From Mucilaginibacter sp. CSA2-8R (GTDB lineage Bacteria > Bacteroidota > Bacteroidia > Sphingobacteriales > Sphingobacteriaceae): a DNA stretch of 64,000 nucleotides. The stretch is taken from contig NZ_CP152389.1 in assembly GCF_038806765.1 (NCBI RefSeq), forward strand, positions 682,001 through 746,000. Reading direction: 5' to 3'. A program made the position numbers and the translations under genes. This document shows positions 63,957 to 64,000 of this stretch, piece by piece (the stretch's first letter is position 1; the number at the start of each line of letters is the position of its first letter). The notes beneath the pieces were generated by a model. The model searched no databases. It was not told the origin of the DNA and saw only the letters and a list, made by a program, of their open reading frames with translations.

Positions 63957-64000
63957 TTACACTTGCGGAGGTGTTCTATTATCAAAAGGGTCTCTGTAAT
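63957..64000 (-). CDS. possible 3' end of a further minus-strand gene
   Basis: The frame leaving the window encodes the C-terminal residues YRDPFDNRTPPQV and a stop at 63957-63959, eleven bases ahead of the DUF2752 start. This is only 14 codons and could be chance, but its position before DUF2752 fits the membrane gene usually found there. Confidence 0.35.
   Translation of the reverse strand, partial: YRDPFDNRTPPQV

Overview
The window comes from a Bacteroidota chromosome, most likely family Sphingobacteriaceae (a Mucilaginibacter/Pedobacter-like organism). This rests on family content (OstA-like, DUF5683, DUF5686, DUF4230 and DUF6600 proteins, a TonB-dependent receptor), on the gene order parA-parB-DUF5683-dapB-lepB and miaB-sigma54 regulator-lptE-secG-groESL, and on promoters of the Bacteroidota type (TTTG ... 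TAnnTTTG). No search was run, so the genus is inference. I see no rRNA, tRNA, CRISPR array, insertion sequence or prophage; this is core chromosome.

Layout. 0-3.4 kb: the end of an EgtD-type methyltransferase, a sugar-acid type SDR and small unknown proteins. 3.6-7.1 kb: a thioredoxin-like protein, a Gln/Arg-repeat DUF6600 protein and a 2-oxoglutarate oxygenase. 7.2-15.4 kb: tilS, an OstA-like protein, rdgB, a SurA-type isomerase, a MoxR ATPase and a 55-residue Cys/Lys-rich exported protein. 15.4-21.3 kb: phospholipid genes (psd, cdsA), a CPBP protease, dusB, apaG and a membrane zinc peptidase. 21.5-25.9 kb: a frameshifted nhaA, murF, a LysE-family exporter and a BtuF-like protein. 25.9-26.46 kb: a non-coding hairpin-rich repeat region. 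26.5-31.9 kb: a TonB receptor, a sorbosone-dehydrogenase-like lipoprotein, a barrel protein and an FMN reductase. 32-36.4 kb: parA-parB-DUF5683-dapB-lepB, converging on dapA. 37.5-48.8 kb: DUF5686, ligA, an antiporter, an Old Yellow Enzyme, OsmC, DUF4230, an AI-2E family transporter and an AsmA-like protein. 49-56.3 kb: miaB, a sigma-54 activator, lptE, an acidic protein, secG and groESL. 56.7-64 kb: a MoxR-DUF58-DUF4350-DUF4129-membrane protein-SpoIIM operon, divergent from an RDD protein that converges on a DUF2752 gene.

Much of the window serves the cell envelope: phospholipid and peptidoglycan synthesis, LPS transport (OstA-like, LptE), outer-membrane folding (SurA type), secretion (SecG, LepB) and chaperones. 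The most useful observations are: nhaA broken by one extra base in a 4-base G run; TAnnTTTG promoter boxes only 3-5 nt before the start codons of several genes, implying leaderless mRNAs; a near-perfect 33-bp inverted repeat filling the miaB/sigma-54 activator gap; the hairpin-rich repeat at 26 kb; an unlisted 55-aa exported protein; and the poorly understood MoxR/DUF58/SpoIIM/RDD membrane locus.
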